From Posidoniimonas corsicana (GTDB lineage Bacteria > Planctomycetota > Planctomycetia > Pirellulales > Lacipirellulaceae): DNA of 64,000 nucleotides. The position numbers and the translations under genes were made by a program. Positions 44,613 through 54,146 of this stretch are shown piece after piece; position 1 is the stretch's first letter, and each line of letters opens with the position of its first letter. The notes below the pieces were generated by a model. The model searched no databases, was not told the origin of the DNA, and saw nothing but the letters and a program-made list of their open reading frames with translations. The stretch covers positions 1,364,767 through 1,428,766 of the forward strand of contig NZ_SIHJ01000001.1 of the NCBI RefSeq assembly GCF_007859765.1. The letters run 5' to 3'.

Positions 44613-46469
44613 ATGAACACAAAACAAAAAATCGCGGTCCTTGTCGCTGTCAGCTGCCTGTCCCTCCTGCTGCTCATCGGAATCGGGTGGCGTTCGCTGT
44701 CCCAGCAGGTGACCCACCTGAACGACATCGTCGACCAGCACTTCCTCGTACTGCTGGACGAGGAGATCTCGCCGCTGATCCAGGACGAGATCCTGCCGGT
44801 CATCAACGAGGACTTCGTCGAGACCATGGCCATGCAGCAAAGCATCGCGATGCTGATCGACGCCGACCGCGACGCCTACCAGTCGCTGCTGGCCGAGGTC
44901 GAGATCCGCCAGCTCGCCGGCCGCGAGGACTTCGACCAGGAGAAGTACACCGAGCTGGTCGCGGCGCACGAGGAGAACCTGTCGCAGATCCATACCCGCG
45001 TCACCAAGGCGTCCGACGGCGTATTCAGCGACGCCTCGAAGGAGAGCCTGGCGGTCTCGCTGGCGAAGTTCAACGACTGGAAGATCGCCACGCAGGAGCT
45101 GGTGCAGCTCGCGTCGGCCGGCGCCGACGCGGACGTCGAGCAGATCGAGTCGCTCAGCCAGCAGGCGATGGAGGCGTTCGACGCGTTCCGCGGCCCGCTG
45201 GACGTCGCGAAGGAGACCCTGCAGCTGGACATCGCCGACGCGGTGACCGCGATCAAGGCCAAGAAGGACCGCATCAACGAGAGCGAGCAACGGGCCGCCG
45301 AGAGCCGCGAGGCCGTGGTCGCGACCGCCGGTCAGACCCGCCTGTCCGCCTCGCAGGCCGTGACCGGCTTCCTGGCGGTGGGCGGCGCCGCGATCGCGAT
45401 CACCGCGACGCTCGGCGTGCTCATCTCCTGGTCGCTAATCAAGCCGCTGATGGCCACCATCGCGATGCTCGACGGCATCGCCCAGGCCGGCGGCGACCTG
45501 ACGCAGCGGATGGCGACCAACCGGAAGGACGAGTTCGGCACGCTCGCCAAGGCGTTCAACCGGTTCATCGAGAAGATCCAGGCCACGGTCACCCACGTGG
45601 CGGAGAACTCGAAGGTGCTGGTGGCTTCGGCCGCCGAGCTCAACGAGGCCGCCGCGCGGCTCGCCGAGGGCGCCGCCGACACGTCGCTCCGGTCGTCGAC
45701 GGTGGCGGCCTCGTCGGAGGAGACGTCGGTCTCGATGGCGCAGATCCTCCAGACCACGCAGACGATGAACAACAACTTCAAGGCCGTCTCCGAGGCCGTC
45801 GACGAGATGACGCAGAACATCTCCGGCATCGCCGGCAACACGGAGCAGTCCTCGTCGATCGCCAGCGACGCGTCCGTGGTGGCCAACGCCAGCCACGACA
45901 AGATGATGGTGCTCCGCCAGTCCGCGACCGAGATCGGCCGGGTGACGGAGGTGATCCAGGAGATCGCCGAGCAGACCAACCTGCTCGCGCTGAACGCCAC
46001 GATCGAGGCGTCCCGCGCCGGCGCCGCTGGGCGGGGCTTCGCCGTGGTGGCCGCGGAGGTCAAGGAGCTGGCTAAGCAGACCGCCGAGGCGACCGACGAC
46101 ATCCGCCGGCGGGTAGCCGGCATCCAGAAGTCCTCCGACGAAGCGGTCGACTCGATCACCCAGGTCAACGAGGTGGTCTCGAACGTACAGACCATCTCGA
46201 CCAGCATCGCCGCCGCGGTCGAGGACCAGCGCAACGTCGCGAACAAGATCTGCCAGCAGTTCCAGAGCGTCACCGAGGGGGTCCAGACGGTCACCCACTG
46301 CCTGGACGAGTCGTCCGTTGCTAGCGTCGAAGCGACCCAGAACATCATCAAGGTGGACGAAGTCGCCAAACGCACCGCCCAGGACGCCGCGCAGGCGGGC
46401 GACGTCGGCAACCGCATGACCGAGCTGGCCAACCGGCTGGAGGAAACCCTCAGCCAGTTCCGCTACTAG
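44613..46469 (+). CDS. Methyl-accepting chemotaxis protein
   Basis: 618 residues from ATG 44613 (GTG 44610 adjoins it). TM1 is at about 8-24. A helical extracytoplasmic sensor (about 25-245) is rich in Glu/Gln, and TM2 is at about 248-272. A HAMP domain (about 273-325) is followed by a cytoplasmic signalling coiled coil. The highly conserved hairpin tip is present ([20 protein letters not shown], then [15 protein letters not shown]). It would signal to CheA/CheW, none of which are in the window. No C-terminal CheR-binding pentapeptide is seen; the protein ends LSQFRY. The ligand is unknown. A 245-bp leader with a GC-rich stem at about 44482-44514 precedes it; a terminator follows. Confidence 0.92.
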   Translation: MNTKQKIAVLVAVSCLSLLLLIGIGWRSLSQQVTHLNDIVDQHFLVLLDEEISPLIQDEILPVINEDFVETMAMQQSIAMLIDADRDAYQSLLAEVEIRQLAGREDFDQEKYTELVAAHEENLSQIHTRVTKASDGVFSDASKESLAVSLAKFNDWKIATQELVQLASAGADADVEQIESLSQQAMEAFDAFRGPLDVAKETLQLDIADAVTAIKAKKDRINESEQRAAESREAVVATAGQTRLSASQAVTGFLAVGGAAIAITATLGVLISWSLIKPLMATIAMLDGIAQAGGDLTQRMATNRKDEFGTLAKAFNRFIEKIQATVTHVAENSKVLVASAAELNEAAARLAEGAADTSLRSSTVAASSEETSVSMAQILQTTQTMNNNFKAVSEAVDEMTQNISGIAGNTEQSSSIASDASVVANASHDKMMVLRQSATEIGRVTEVIQEIAEQTNLLALNATIEASRAGAAGRGFAVVAAEVKELAKQTAEATDDIRRRVAGIQKSSDEAVDSITQVNEVVSNVQTISTSIAAAVEDQRNVANKICQQFQSVTEGVQTVTHCLDESSVASVEATQNIIKVDEVAKRTAQDAAQAGDVGNRMTELANRLEETLSQFRY

Positions 46470-46501
46470 CCCGCTGCCCCAGCGGGCACCGCGTGCTCAA
46501 G

Positions 46502-46536
46502 GGCCGCCACGGTTTCGACCGTGGCGGCCTTTTTTC
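46502..46536 (+). terminator. Intrinsic terminator of the chemoreceptor gene
   Basis: A perfect 11-bp stem (GGCCGCCACGG at 46502-46512, CCGTGGCGGCC at 46519-46529) with a TTTCGA loop, followed by TTTTTTC. Confidence 0.92.
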
Positions 46537-46687
46537 GTTCATTGGCCCCTCCCGGCGACTTCCAATCGAGCAGCGGCCGCAACGGACGGCCCAGGCCCTG
46601 TCCGCCAGCCGGCACAACCGGCAAGGTCGCACGGGCGCCCGAGGGGGGATCGCCGAAAGCTCCATCCGGGTGGTGGTTTTCCACGTC

Positions 46688-46705
46688 CGTAGTTCCCGAA
46701 CTACG
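46688..46705. promoter_or_regulatory. Compact inverted repeat upstream of a porin gene, possible operator
   Basis: CGTAGTTC and GAACTACG separated by only CC form an 18-bp near-palindrome, 71 bp before the porin ATG. A 2-nt gap is too tight for an RNA hairpin loop but fits a dimeric repressor or activator site. The rest of the 307-bp gap (46470-46776) holds only the terminator and GC-rich sequence. Confidence 0.4.
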
Positions 46706-46776
46706 TTCACAACCGGGCTCGGCCTTCCACAGCCTCTCGTCGCAGCCATCCCTACCAACGAACCGCTGACGGAGTC

Positions 46777-48216
46777 ATGAGAACAATACTTATCGCCGCC
46801 CTCGTGGCGACCACGTTCAGCACCAGCCACGCTGAAGACGCCGCCGGGCTGGCGCCAGCCGCCACCGCGGAGCCGTCGTACGACTCGCTGCTGGCCTCCC
46901 AGGTCGAGGCGCTCAAGACGCAGAACGATCTGCTGCGTGAGCAGATCCAGCTGCAGTCGTCCGACGGTTACGACGCCAACCAGGTGACCTTCTCCGACGG
47001 CATCTCGACCGAGTTCGTCGACGACCTCAACAGCCTGCTGGAGTGGCGTGAGTCGGTCGAGAAGGCCGAGGCCAAGGCGGCCGCCAAGGCCGCGCTCGCC
47101 CCGACGATTGGCTTCAAGGGGCGGTTCTTCTTCGACGCCTACAACTTCAGCCAGAACGCCGAGAGCGTCGCCCAGGTTGGCAACGCGGAGAACGCGGTGG
47201 CCCTGCGTTGGGCGTGGATCGAGATGGGCGGCCAGGTCATGGAGAACACCTCCTACCGCATCTGGTTCGACCTGGCGGGCCAGGTCAGCCTGCTGGACGT
47301 CTACCTCGACTTCGCCGAGCTGCCGTATGCCCAGAACGTGCGGGTCGGCCACTTCTTCGAGCCGTTCGGCATGGAGCAGCTGACGCCGAACAAGTACCTG
47401 ACCTTCATGGAGCGGGCTTCGGCGTTCAACCTCGGCCGCAACACGGGCGTGATGGCCCACTCCGACGACGACCAGGCCAACTGGACCTACGGCCTCGGCG
47501 TGTTTGTCTCGGAGCAGGGTTCCAAGCCGCCCCGGTTCCAAGACGACAACGACGCCACGGCGATCACCGGACGGCTGACCTGGCTCCCGTGGTACGACGA
47601 GGCGACCGACGGCCGCGGGGTGTTCCACCTGGGCGTCGGCGGCAGCTACCGCAATCTGGCGGACGACACCGCCGAGTTCAAGCACCGCCCCGAGTCCTAC
47701 ATGGCGCCGGTCGTGATCGACACCGGCGTGGTCGCGGCTTCGGACTACCAGCTGCTCGGCCTCGAGGCCGCCTACGCCTACGGCTCGTTCGCGGTGCAGG
47801 CGGAGTACCAGGGCGCGTCGGTCAACACGCTCGGCCCTGGCTCGCAGTACCTCGACGGCGCCTACATCCAGACCAGCTACTTCCTGACCGGCGAGAACCG
47901 CTTCTACAACCGCCGCTCCGGCTCGTTCTCCAACAAGATCGTCCCGCTGGAGAACTTCTTCCGCGTGCGGACCGGCGAGTGCAGCACCTGCACCGGCTGG
48001 GGGGCGTGGGAGCTGGCCTACCGCTACGCCTACAACGACCTCAACGACACCACCATCCAGGGCGGCCGGATGGGCGTCCACCAGCTCGGCCTCAACTGGT
48101 ACCTGTCGCCGTACACCCGGGCGATGCTCGACTTCATCCACTCCGACGCCGACACGACCGTGGCCAACGGGGGAGACCTGGACATCGTCCAGATGCGGAT
48201 GCAGTTCAACCTGTAG
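46777..48216 (+). CDS. OprO/OprP-type outer-membrane porin
   Basis: 479 residues with a signal peptide (about 1-19, TSHAED). A predicted coiled-coil N-terminal stretch (about 35-110, with the heptad-like LLASQVEALKTQNDLLREQ) is typical of planctomycete porins. A beta-barrel region follows (FKGRFFFDAYNF, AWIEMGGQV, VRVGHFFEPFG, WELAYRYAYNDL) and the chain ends QMRMQFNL. The phrase GHFFEPFGMEQLTPN matches the Porin_O_P family (phosphate-selective porins). A Cys pair CSTC near residue 407 is unusual for a barrel and may sit in an outer loop. It mediates diffusion of anions or small solutes across the outer membrane; true phosphate selectivity is not shown. Confidence 0.85.
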   Translation: MRTILIAALVATTFSTSHAEDAAGLAPAATAEPSYDSLLASQVEALKTQNDLLREQIQLQSSDGYDANQVTFSDGISTEFVDDLNSLLEWRESVEKAEAKAAAKAALAPTIGFKGRFFFDAYNFSQNAESVAQVGNAENAVALRWAWIEMGGQVMENTSYRIWFDLAGQVSLLDVYLDFAELPYAQNVRVGHFFEPFGMEQLTPNKYLTFMERASAFNLGRNTGVMAHSDDDQANWTYGLGVFVSEQGSKPPRFQDDNDATAITGRLTWLPWYDEATDGRGVFHLGVGGSYRNLADDTAEFKHRPESYMAPVVIDTGVVAASDYQLLGLEAAYAYGSFAVQAEYQGASVNTLGPGSQYLDGAYIQTSYFLTGENRFYNRRSGSFSNKIVPLENFFRVRTGECSTCTGWGAWELAYRYAYNDLNDTTIQGGRMGVHQLGLNWYLSPYTRAMLDFIHSDADTTVANGGDLDIVQMRMQFNL

Positions 48217-48278
48217 GCCCGCATTCCCCGCGTCCGCGTCGATTCCGCCCAGCCCAACGAACAATCCCGGAGCCCGCT

Positions 48279-48902
48279 ATGCGTCACCTGCTAGCCGCCG
48301 CCCTCGCCGTCGCCCTGATCGCCACGTCAACGCTGTCCGCCTCCGACCCGCCCCCCCGCGACCCCGCCGCCCGCGGGCAGGCGACGCGGCTCGACGCGAC
48401 CAAGGGTCCCGACGGCCCGCTCGAGCTGGTCGTGTTCGGCGAGCCGGGCTGCTGCTGCGAGTGTGAGCGGCGCTGCCGCTGCGGCAAGAAGACCCGCATC
48501 GTGTGCGAGATGAAGAAGATCACCAAGCACCGCTGGAAGTGCGAGTGCGAGGACGTCTGCACCCTGCTGCCGGGGAAGTTGTGCGGCCTCTTCGGCAAGG
48601 GCGGCCCGGGGGCCGGCTGCTGTGACGGGTGCGGCGACGGCGACTGCTGCGACGCCTGCACGCAGTGCGACACGCCTCCCCGCACGGGCGTCTGCCGAAC
48701 GGTGAAGCGGCTCGTCAAGGAAGCGTACGTCGTTGAGAAGCCGGTCTACAAGTGCGTGGTCGAGTACTGCTGCCCGGGCTGCAGCGACATCGTCGACGCC
48801 CGCGCCGCCGACCAACCGACAACCGCAGAGTCCGCCAAGGGCGAGCCGCGGACGCCCCGCGTGGCCCTGCTGCCGCTCAACGGCAGCGGCTACGGCGAGT
48901 AG
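48279..48902 (+). CDS. Secreted cysteine-rich protein of unknown function
   Basis: 207 residues from ATG 48279; the long open frame upstream overlaps the porin gene and is an artefact. A signal peptide covers about 1-22 (LIATSTLSAS). The central 110 residues contain about 23 Cys, many as CC, CxC or CxxC (GCCCECERRCRCG, CCDGCGDGDCCDAC, EYCCPGC), mixed with basic stretches (KKTRIVCEMKKITKHRWK). The tail is low-complexity. The pattern suggests a metal-binding or heavily disulfide-linked envelope/cell-wall protein; planctomycete envelopes are known to be Cys-rich. It follows the porin gene by 62 bp, so co-transcription is likely. Confidence 0.75.
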   Translation: MRHLLAAALAVALIATSTLSASDPPPRDPAARGQATRLDATKGPDGPLELVVFGEPGCCCECERRCRCGKKTRIVCEMKKITKHRWKCECEDVCTLLPGKLCGLFGKGGPGAGCCDGCGDGDCCDACTQCDTPPRTGVCRTVKRLVKEAYVVEKPVYKCVVEYCCPGCSDIVDARAADQPTTAESAKGEPRTPRVALLPLNGSGYGE

Positions 48903-49077
48903 ACGCTGAGTGAGCAGCGGCGGCAGATCCCTGCGCCGGCGTGCGTTTCTGGACCCCGGACCTGGTTGGGCGGCAGCCCCCAGCCGGCGACGCGGAAACC
49001 TTGCCGCGATTACCCCTGCGGCGTTATGCTAGGGGAATTATCCAGGCGGAAACTGCACCATATTCGAGACCCACGCG

Positions 49078-49305
49078 ATGCCCTTCATCGAGATGACCGG
49101 CGCCACGCTGGATCGCATCATCGCCGCTGACGAACTGCACCACGACGACCTCGCTTCCGCCGGCGTGCTGGACGGCACGATCGTCCGCATCAACCCACAG
49201 GGCGATATCGAGGTCCGGCGCCCTCAGGGCTGGGACGTGATCGGCGGACTGCTCGGCGAATTCGAGGAACGCGTCAAGGGCGAGACCGGCCTCGATTGGG
49301 CCTAG
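49078..49305 (+). CDS. Small protein of unknown function (75 residues)
   Basis: The frame starts at ATG 49078 and stops at 49305. The sequence has no signal or membrane segment. It reads like a compact alpha/beta unit with an acidic first half (LDRIIAADELHHDDLASAG), a short beta pair (GTIVRINPQGDIEVRRPQ) and a final helix (IGGLLGEFEERVKGETG). The codon pattern is strongly GC3-biased like real neighbours, which supports coding. I do not recognise a family. It is isolated: 175 bp after the Cys-rich gene and convergent with a small leftward DNA-binding protein. Confidence 0.62.
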   Translation: MPFIEMTGATLDRIIAADELHHDDLASAGVLDGTIVRINPQGDIEVRRPQGWDVIGGLLGEFEERVKGETGLDWA

Positions 49306-49373
49306 CCAGTGGGCCTAGTCAGCCGGGGCCGGGGGCTCCCCGGCCGGCTACACGCGGCCTGACGAACTACGGA

Positions 49374-49577
49374 TCAGCTGTAGCGTGGCGTGCTGCTCAG
49401 CTCGCGCACGGCCTTGGCGGGGACGCAGATCTGCCCCCGCACCTGGACGAAAGGCAGCTGGCCCTGCTGCACCAGCCGCCGCACCTGCCGGCGTGGCAAT
49501 CCGGTCCGCCGGGCTACCGCACCAAGCGACACCGCGCCGGTAAGCTGCTGGAAGGACTCGGACGGTGATTTCTTCAT
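49374..49577 (-). CDS. Small helix-turn-helix DNA-binding protein (excisionase/MerR-like)
   Basis: 67 residues from the ATG at 49577 ([10 protein letters not shown]). The middle encodes a winged-helix/HTH of the excisionase (HTH_17) type: [20 protein letters not shown], followed by a wing-like [22 protein letters not shown] in which the protein goes from helix to beta hairpin. The usual YRVPxSEL pattern is here ICVPAKAV. It is too short to hold an effector domain. A TATAAT box for this strand lies at 49627-49632. Divergent from hisB, so it may control hisB or itself; no phage genes are adjacent. Confidence 0.72.
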   Translation of the reverse strand: MKKSPSESFQQLTGAVSLGAVARRTGLPRRQVRRLVQQGQLPFVQVRGQICVPAKAVRELSSTPRYS

Positions 49578-49626
49578 CGGGCTCACGGTGGGGACTCCCA
49601 ATCGGGCCGGGCGGACGAGGGTCCCG

Positions 49627-49657
49627 ATTATAACGCAAACAGCGGTGGTAACCCCAA
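49627..49657 (-). promoter_or_regulatory. Candidate promoter for the small HTH gene
   Basis: On the minus strand there is a perfect -10 (TATAAT, complement of 49627-49632), preceded by TTGGGG (complement of 49652-49657) at 19-bp spacing. The -35 is weak and the spacing long. The predicted start is near 49620, about 43 nt before the ATG. Confidence 0.5.
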
Positions 49658-49772
49658 CGGCCCGGCCCCTGTCCCTGGGATAAGGGCATTCCGGTCGTCC
49701 ACGGGCGTCCGGCTTGCTACCATTCAGGGCGGCCCCAGAACCGCCCAATCTACCAACCTTTACTCTCGACGA

Positions 49773-50369
49773 ATGCCCAACCGCACCGCCAGGATCGATC
49801 GCCAGACGAGCGAGACGCAGATCACCCTCCAGCTCGACCTGGACGGCACGGGGCAATCGGACGTGGAGACCGGCGTCGGGTTCCTGGACCACATGCTGAC
49901 GCTGTTCACCAAGCACTCGGCGGCGGACCTCACCGTCAAAGCCGCTGGCGACCTCCACATCGACCAGCACCACACGGCGGAGGACGTCGGCATCTGCCTG
50001 GGCCAGGCCGTGCGGCAGGCGGCCGGCGACAAGGCCGGCATCCGCCGGTACGGCCACTTCACGCTGCCCATGGACGAGACCCTCGCCACGGTGGCGATCG
50101 ACCTCAGCGGCCGCCAGTACCTTCACTTCCAGGCCGATTTCCCCTCGGCCAAGATCGGCGAGTTCGACAGCGAGCTGGTCGAGGAATTCTGGCGGGCGTT
50201 CAGCGGCAACGCGTTATGCAACCTGCACATCCTGCTGCACCACGGCCGGAACAGCCACCACATAGCCGAAGCCATCTTCAAGGCGTCCGGGCGGGCTCTC
50301 AGGATGGCGGTCGAGTCCGATCCCCGGATGACCGGCGTGCCGAGCACCAAGGGCTCGCTAGACGGCTAG
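49773..50369 (+). CDS. hisB: Imidazoleglycerol-phosphate dehydratase
   Basis: 198 residues, the normal monofunctional length. It dehydrates imidazole glycerol phosphate in histidine synthesis. Metal-binding and active-site motifs are complete: [24 protein letters not shown] and the late [14 protein letters not shown]. The N-terminal histidinol-phosphatase domain of the enteric fusion is absent. No his neighbours are seen. ATG 49773; the intergenic region upstream (195 bp) is shared with the divergent small HTH gene. Confidence 0.96.
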   Translation: MPNRTARIDRQTSETQITLQLDLDGTGQSDVETGVGFLDHMLTLFTKHSAADLTVKAAGDLHIDQHHTAEDVGICLGQAVRQAAGDKAGIRRYGHFTLPMDETLATVAIDLSGRQYLHFQADFPSAKIGEFDSELVEEFWRAFSGNALCNLHILLHHGRNSHHIAEAIFKASGRALRMAVESDPRMTGVPSTKGSLDG

Positions 50370-50593
50370 CAGGCCGGCAATTGAGGACCCAAACGCCCGG
50401 TTTAGGGCGGGTCTGCGGGCCCCGACTTCCTTGCCCAACCGGCACACCTTCTCGGTTGACGGTTGCTAAACCGCCAGGACACGTCTGGGCGCCAATGAAC
50501 GGGTAATCGTCGCAACCGCGCGCGTCGATACCGCTTACTGCCAGGGCCAATGCCGTCTGGCTGACGCAGGCGCGCCCCCGAGAGTTGCCCCAA

Positions 50594-52000
50594 ATGGATT
50601 CCCTGGCCCACCGAAGTTTGGTGCTTGCAGCCACCGCATGGTGCTGCTTGGCTGGCGCAACCATCAATGCTACGCCGCCCGACCCTGCCGTGCTGCCGCT
50701 TCCGCCAGTAGAGGAAGAGGCGCCAGCCGTAGCCTGCGAGGAGTGCGACAAGGTCGAACGGCCCTGGGTTGCGTTGGAACAAGACGCGTCCGGGGAGCCC
50801 CTGTTCGAGATCGGCGCCCAGTTCGACAAGGGCGTTTACATCCGGTCGACGGACCTCGACGAACGCCCGTACGCGATGTACATCGGCGGCCGGCTGCAGC
50901 TACGCTACACCGGCTTCGCGCGCGATCAATCGACCTGGACCGACGCGGCGGGCGTCACCCGCGACGTCCGCAACCGGAGCGAGTTTGACGCGGAGCGTCT
51001 GCGGCTGAATATCTCGGGGACCGCGGTGCTGCCCGAGCTCCGGTACTACCTGATCTTCGACGGCGACTCCGACGGCGCCTCGCAGGTCGACCAACTGGTC
51101 TACTTCTTCGCCTACGAGTGCGCCGAGGGGGTGGAGATCGCGGTTGGTCGGTGGAAGGTGGCGGCCGTGCGGCAGTGGCTGCTATCCTCCCGGTTCATGA
51201 GGATGGTCGACCGTTCGTTGGCCACGGAGTACTTCCGGCCAGCGTTCAGCGACGGGGTCTGGCTGTGGGGCGACATCGGAGACGCGTGCCACTACGAGTG
51301 GTCGCTCACCAACGGGCTACGCACATCATCCCACCCGGCGTTCGCAATCGACGACGCCCTGTCCGCGGCCTGCTCGGTCTACTTCGACCCCCTGGGCCCG
51401 TTCGGCCCGGGCGACGTCGACTACGCCTACCACTGCTCGCCGGTCGTGCGGGTCGGCGGCAGCTTCGCGTTCAGCAAGTCGCGCGATCGAGAAGACGCGG
51501 GCTTCGCCATCGGCGACGACAGTTTTCTGCGATTGAGCGACGGCACCCTGCTGAACGAGACCGGCGCCCTGGCGCCGGGCGAGCGGGTGCTGGGCGTCGA
51601 GACGATGGTCGCCTCGTTCGACGCCGGCCTGAAGTGGCGGGGGTGGAGCTTTACCGGCGAGTACTTCATCCGGTCGCTGCAGGACTTCACCGCGACCGGC
51701 CCGCTCGATGTCCAGCAGCTGTACGACTACGGCTACCACGCCGAGGTGGGCTGCTTCCTGATCCCCAAACGGCTGGACATCAACGCGCGGCTGTCCCAGG
51801 TCTCGGGGCTGTTTGGGGACGGCTTCGAGCGGTCCGGGGCAATCAATTGGTATTGGGGCAACGGCGATAACGACCGCGTCAACAAGCTGACGCTCGACGT
51901 GGCGGACATCGTCCGCTCGCCGGTGCGCAGCGGGCCCGCCGACTTCCTGCCGGGCGACGACGGCCTGCTGGTGCGGGCGCAGGTGCAGATCGGCTTCTAG
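50594..52000 (+). CDS. OprO/OprP-type outer-membrane porin, second copy
   Basis: 468 residues from ATG 50594 (a TTG three codons upstream is possible). A signal peptide covers about 1-23. A short acidic Pro/Glu-rich lead (PLPPVEEEAPAVACEEC) replaces the coiled coil of the other porin. Barrel strands include YAMYIGGRLQLRYTGF, RLRLNISGTAVLPELRYYLIFDGD, VEIAVGRWKVAAVRQWL and WSFTGEYFIRSL. It ends VRAQVQIGF with a terminal Phe as expected for BAM recognition. An alternate solute specificity from the 46777 porin is likely, since loops differ strongly. It is transcribed alone and convergent with the pyrophosphatase gene. Confidence 0.82.
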   Translation: MDSLAHRSLVLAATAWCCLAGATINATPPDPAVLPLPPVEEEAPAVACEECDKVERPWVALEQDASGEPLFEIGAQFDKGVYIRSTDLDERPYAMYIGGRLQLRYTGFARDQSTWTDAAGVTRDVRNRSEFDAERLRLNISGTAVLPELRYYLIFDGDSDGASQVDQLVYFFAYECAEGVEIAVGRWKVAAVRQWLLSSRFMRMVDRSLATEYFRPAFSDGVWLWGDIGDACHYEWSLTNGLRTSSHPAFAIDDALSAACSVYFDPLGPFGPGDVDYAYHCSPVVRVGGSFAFSKSRDREDAGFAIGDDSFLRLSDGTLLNETGALAPGERVLGVETMVASFDAGLKWRGWSFTGEYFIRSLQDFTATGPLDVQQLYDYGYHAEVGCFLIPKRLDINARLSQVSGLFGDGFERSGAINWYWGNGDNDRVNKLTLDVADIVRSPVRSGPADFLPGDDGLLVRAQVQIGF

Positions 52001-52021
52001 AGTCGCTGCGTCGTCGTCCGA

Positions 52022-52636
52022 CTACTCGCCGAACTCTTCGAGGTAGTCGGCCATCGCGGCGTTGATCACCTCCAGCGCGTGCTCCCGCCCGTAGACGTGG
52101 TCGATCCGGACCTTGGCGGCCTCTTCCGGCGTGAGCGACTTGTAGATGCTGAAGTAGTGCCGCAGGCGGTCAACCAGCACCTTCGGCAGGTCCTCCACCT
52201 CTTGCACCTCGCCCCACATCGCGTCATTGGCCAAGACGCCGATGATCTTGTCGTCGGCCTCGTCGTTGTCGAGCATCGGCAGCCCGCCCACCACCCTCGC
52301 CTTGAGGATGATCTCGGGGTTGGTGATCGGCCGCTCGCTAATGACGCAGATGTCCAACGGGTCGCCGTCGCCGGCCTTGGCGCCCGGCATCAGCCCCTTC
52401 ACCCGCTTGCCGCAGAACGTGCGTGGGATGAACCCGTACAGCGTCGGCGAGAACGCCGACGTGCGGTTCGGCCGGTCGACGCGCAGGTAGCCGGTCTGCT
52501 TGTCCAGCTCATACTTGACCCGGTCGAACGGCGTCAGCTCGATGTAAGCCTGAACCAGCTCGGGGGGGCTTGGGCCCGCCTCGAGCCCGTGCCAGGGGTG
52601 GGGACGCCAGCGGTAGAACGGCTCGGGAAACGACAT
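52022..52636 (-). CDS. ppa: Family I inorganic pyrophosphatase
   Basis: 204 residues. It hydrolyses PPi to phosphate in the cytoplasm with Mg2+. The family signature DGDPLDICV with its Asp metal ligands is intact. It also has the N-terminal [14 protein letters not shown] and the later DAMW...VEDLP region. The lead [22 protein letters not shown] occurs in the longer bacterial/plant-type enzymes rather than the 175-residue E. coli form. It lies 63 bp downstream of the PPi-type phosphofructokinase gene on the same strand, a pairing that puts PPi producer-side and consumer-side enzymes under one transcript. Confidence 0.93.
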   Translation of the reverse strand: MSFPEPFYRWRPHPWHGLEAGPSPPELVQAYIELTPFDRVKYELDKQTGYLRVDRPNRTSAFSPTLYGFIPRTFCGKRVKGLMPGAKAGDGDPLDICVISERPITNPEIILKARVVGGLPMLDNDEADDKIIGVLANDAMWGEVQEVEDLPKVLVDRLRHYFSIYKSLTPEEAAKVRIDHVYGREHALEVINAAMADYLEEFGE

Positions 52637-52699
52637 GCGATTGCTAATGGGGCAAGGGGACCAGGATGCTCGCCTACGCAGCTGCAGCCGCTTGAGGGG

Positions 52700-54034
52700 C
52701 TACGGGGCGACGTCTTCCTCGTTGACGTAGGTCTCGAGGAACCGGGTCAGCTTGCGGAAATCGCTGTGCGGCTCGATGTAGCGGACCACGGTAACCAGGG
52801 TCTCCGGGTCGACCAGCTTCTCGAACGGAACGTAAACCAGCTGCAGCTGCCCCTCGACCGAGACCATCACACCGTCCAGGCGGTTCTCGACAAGCGCCCG
52901 GTAGGCGCCCACGCCCAACTGGCTGCCGAGCATCACGTCGAACGCGTGCGGCTCGACACAGCGGGCCTCGTAGCCTAGCTGCACGGGCTTCACGGACCGC
53001 TTGCTGCCGGTCTGCCGCTCGTACTCCGCGGCGATCAGCTCCGCGAACAGCTCGTAGAGGTTGATCGCCGAGATGTTGATGTGGCCGTGGTCGTCACGCG
53101 ACACGCCTTCGACGTACTTGTAGGGGAGCAGCTCCGCCAGGCCCTCGGCGATGACGATCACGCCGTATTTCTTGCCCTCCCGCTCGCGGGTCGTCATGGT
53201 CGCGACGATGCGGCGGACCACCTCGTCCATGTTCATGACGTCGCGGGAGTGGGTCTCGCCGTTGGAGTCGGTGTACTCCTCCTTCGAGCGGAACTTGCCG
53301 CGGATGTCCTCGACGCTGACCACCAGACTCGCCTCGCCGGCGATCGCCACGCCGTACGCCAGCCAGCCCGCGCTGCGGCCCATCGACTCAACCAGGAAGT
53401 AGTTCCGGTTGGCCTCGGCGTCGGCCAGCAGGTTGCGCACCTCGTGGGCCAGGAAGTCGACCGCCGTGAAGTAGCCGAAGGTGAAGTCGATGCCGCAGTA
53501 GTCGTTGTCGATGGTCTTGGGCAGGTGGACCACCGGGATCCGCGGCGAGCCTTCCGGGAGGCTGTCCTGGTACAGCTTGAACTTGTTGGCGGTCTTGAGC
53601 GTGTCGTCGCCGCCGATCGACACCAATGCGTCAACGCCCAGCGAGCGGAGGCCCTCGTACACGTTCTTAAGCGGCGCCACCCGCTCGGGGTCCTTCAGGT
53701 GCTCGGGACTCGAGACCAGCTTGCCGGGGTTCGCTCTGGCGGTGCCGATCATGATGCCCTGCCGGTTGCGTGTCCGGCTCAGCATCGGGTGATCGATCAT
53801 CACGTAGTCCGTGCCCTCCTCCAGCGGCTTGTCTGCCGAGAAGTTGATCAGGCTGGAGTAGCCGTGCTTGACGCCCACCACCTCGATGCCGTTCCGCAGG
53901 AACGACACCGCCGCGGCCGAGATAACCGCGTTGGCGGCCGGAGCGGGACCGCCGGCGAAGAGGATGGCGGCCTTCTTGAAGCTGTGCTCCTGGGGCGCGG
54001 GGCGGCTGAGCGTGTTCTCGATTTTCTCGGACAT
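52700..54034 (-). CDS. pfp: Pyrophosphate-type 6-phosphofructokinase (PFP)
   Basis: 444 residues, longer than the 320-residue ATP enzyme. It phosphorylates fructose 6-phosphate, reversibly when PPi is donor. Donor choice is read from two positions: GGDD at 141-144 (ATP-type has GGDG) and Lys173 in PKTIDND (ATP-type has Gly). Both say PPi. The substrate helix VESMGRSAGWLAYG and the N-terminal LFAGGPAPAANAV are also present. It is the first gene of a likely two-gene unit with the pyrophosphatase. The upstream gap to accC (113 bp) makes a separate transcript possible. Confidence 0.93.
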   Translation of the reverse strand: MSEKIENTLSRPAPQEHSFKKAAILFAGGPAPAANAVISAAAVSFLRNGIEVVGVKHGYSSLINFSADKPLEEGTDYVMIDHPMLSRTRNRQGIMIGTARANPGKLVSSPEHLKDPERVAPLKNVYEGLRSLGVDALVSIGGDDTLKTANKFKLYQDSLPEGSPRIPVVHLPKTIDNDYCGIDFTFGYFTAVDFLAHEVRNLLADAEANRNYFLVESMGRSAGWLAYGVAIAGEASLVVSVEDIRGKFRSKEEYTDSNGETHSRDVMNMDEVVRRIVATMTTREREGKKYGVIVIAEGLAELLPYKYVEGVSRDDHGHINISAINLYELFAELIAAEYERQTGSKRSVKPVQLGYEARCVEPHAFDVMLGSQLGVGAYRALVENRLDGVMVSVEGQLQLVYVPFEKLVDPETLVTVVRYIEPHSDFRKLTRFLETYVNEEDVAP

Positions 54035-54146
54035 AGCAGGCGGTTGGGGTGGCTGCCGCAGCGGGCGGCAGGCGGGGGGAGGAAACGGGAGCTGGTATTC
54101 TAGCGGCGGACCAGCGGGGCGCTAATGGTCGCGGCGGGCGGCGGCC

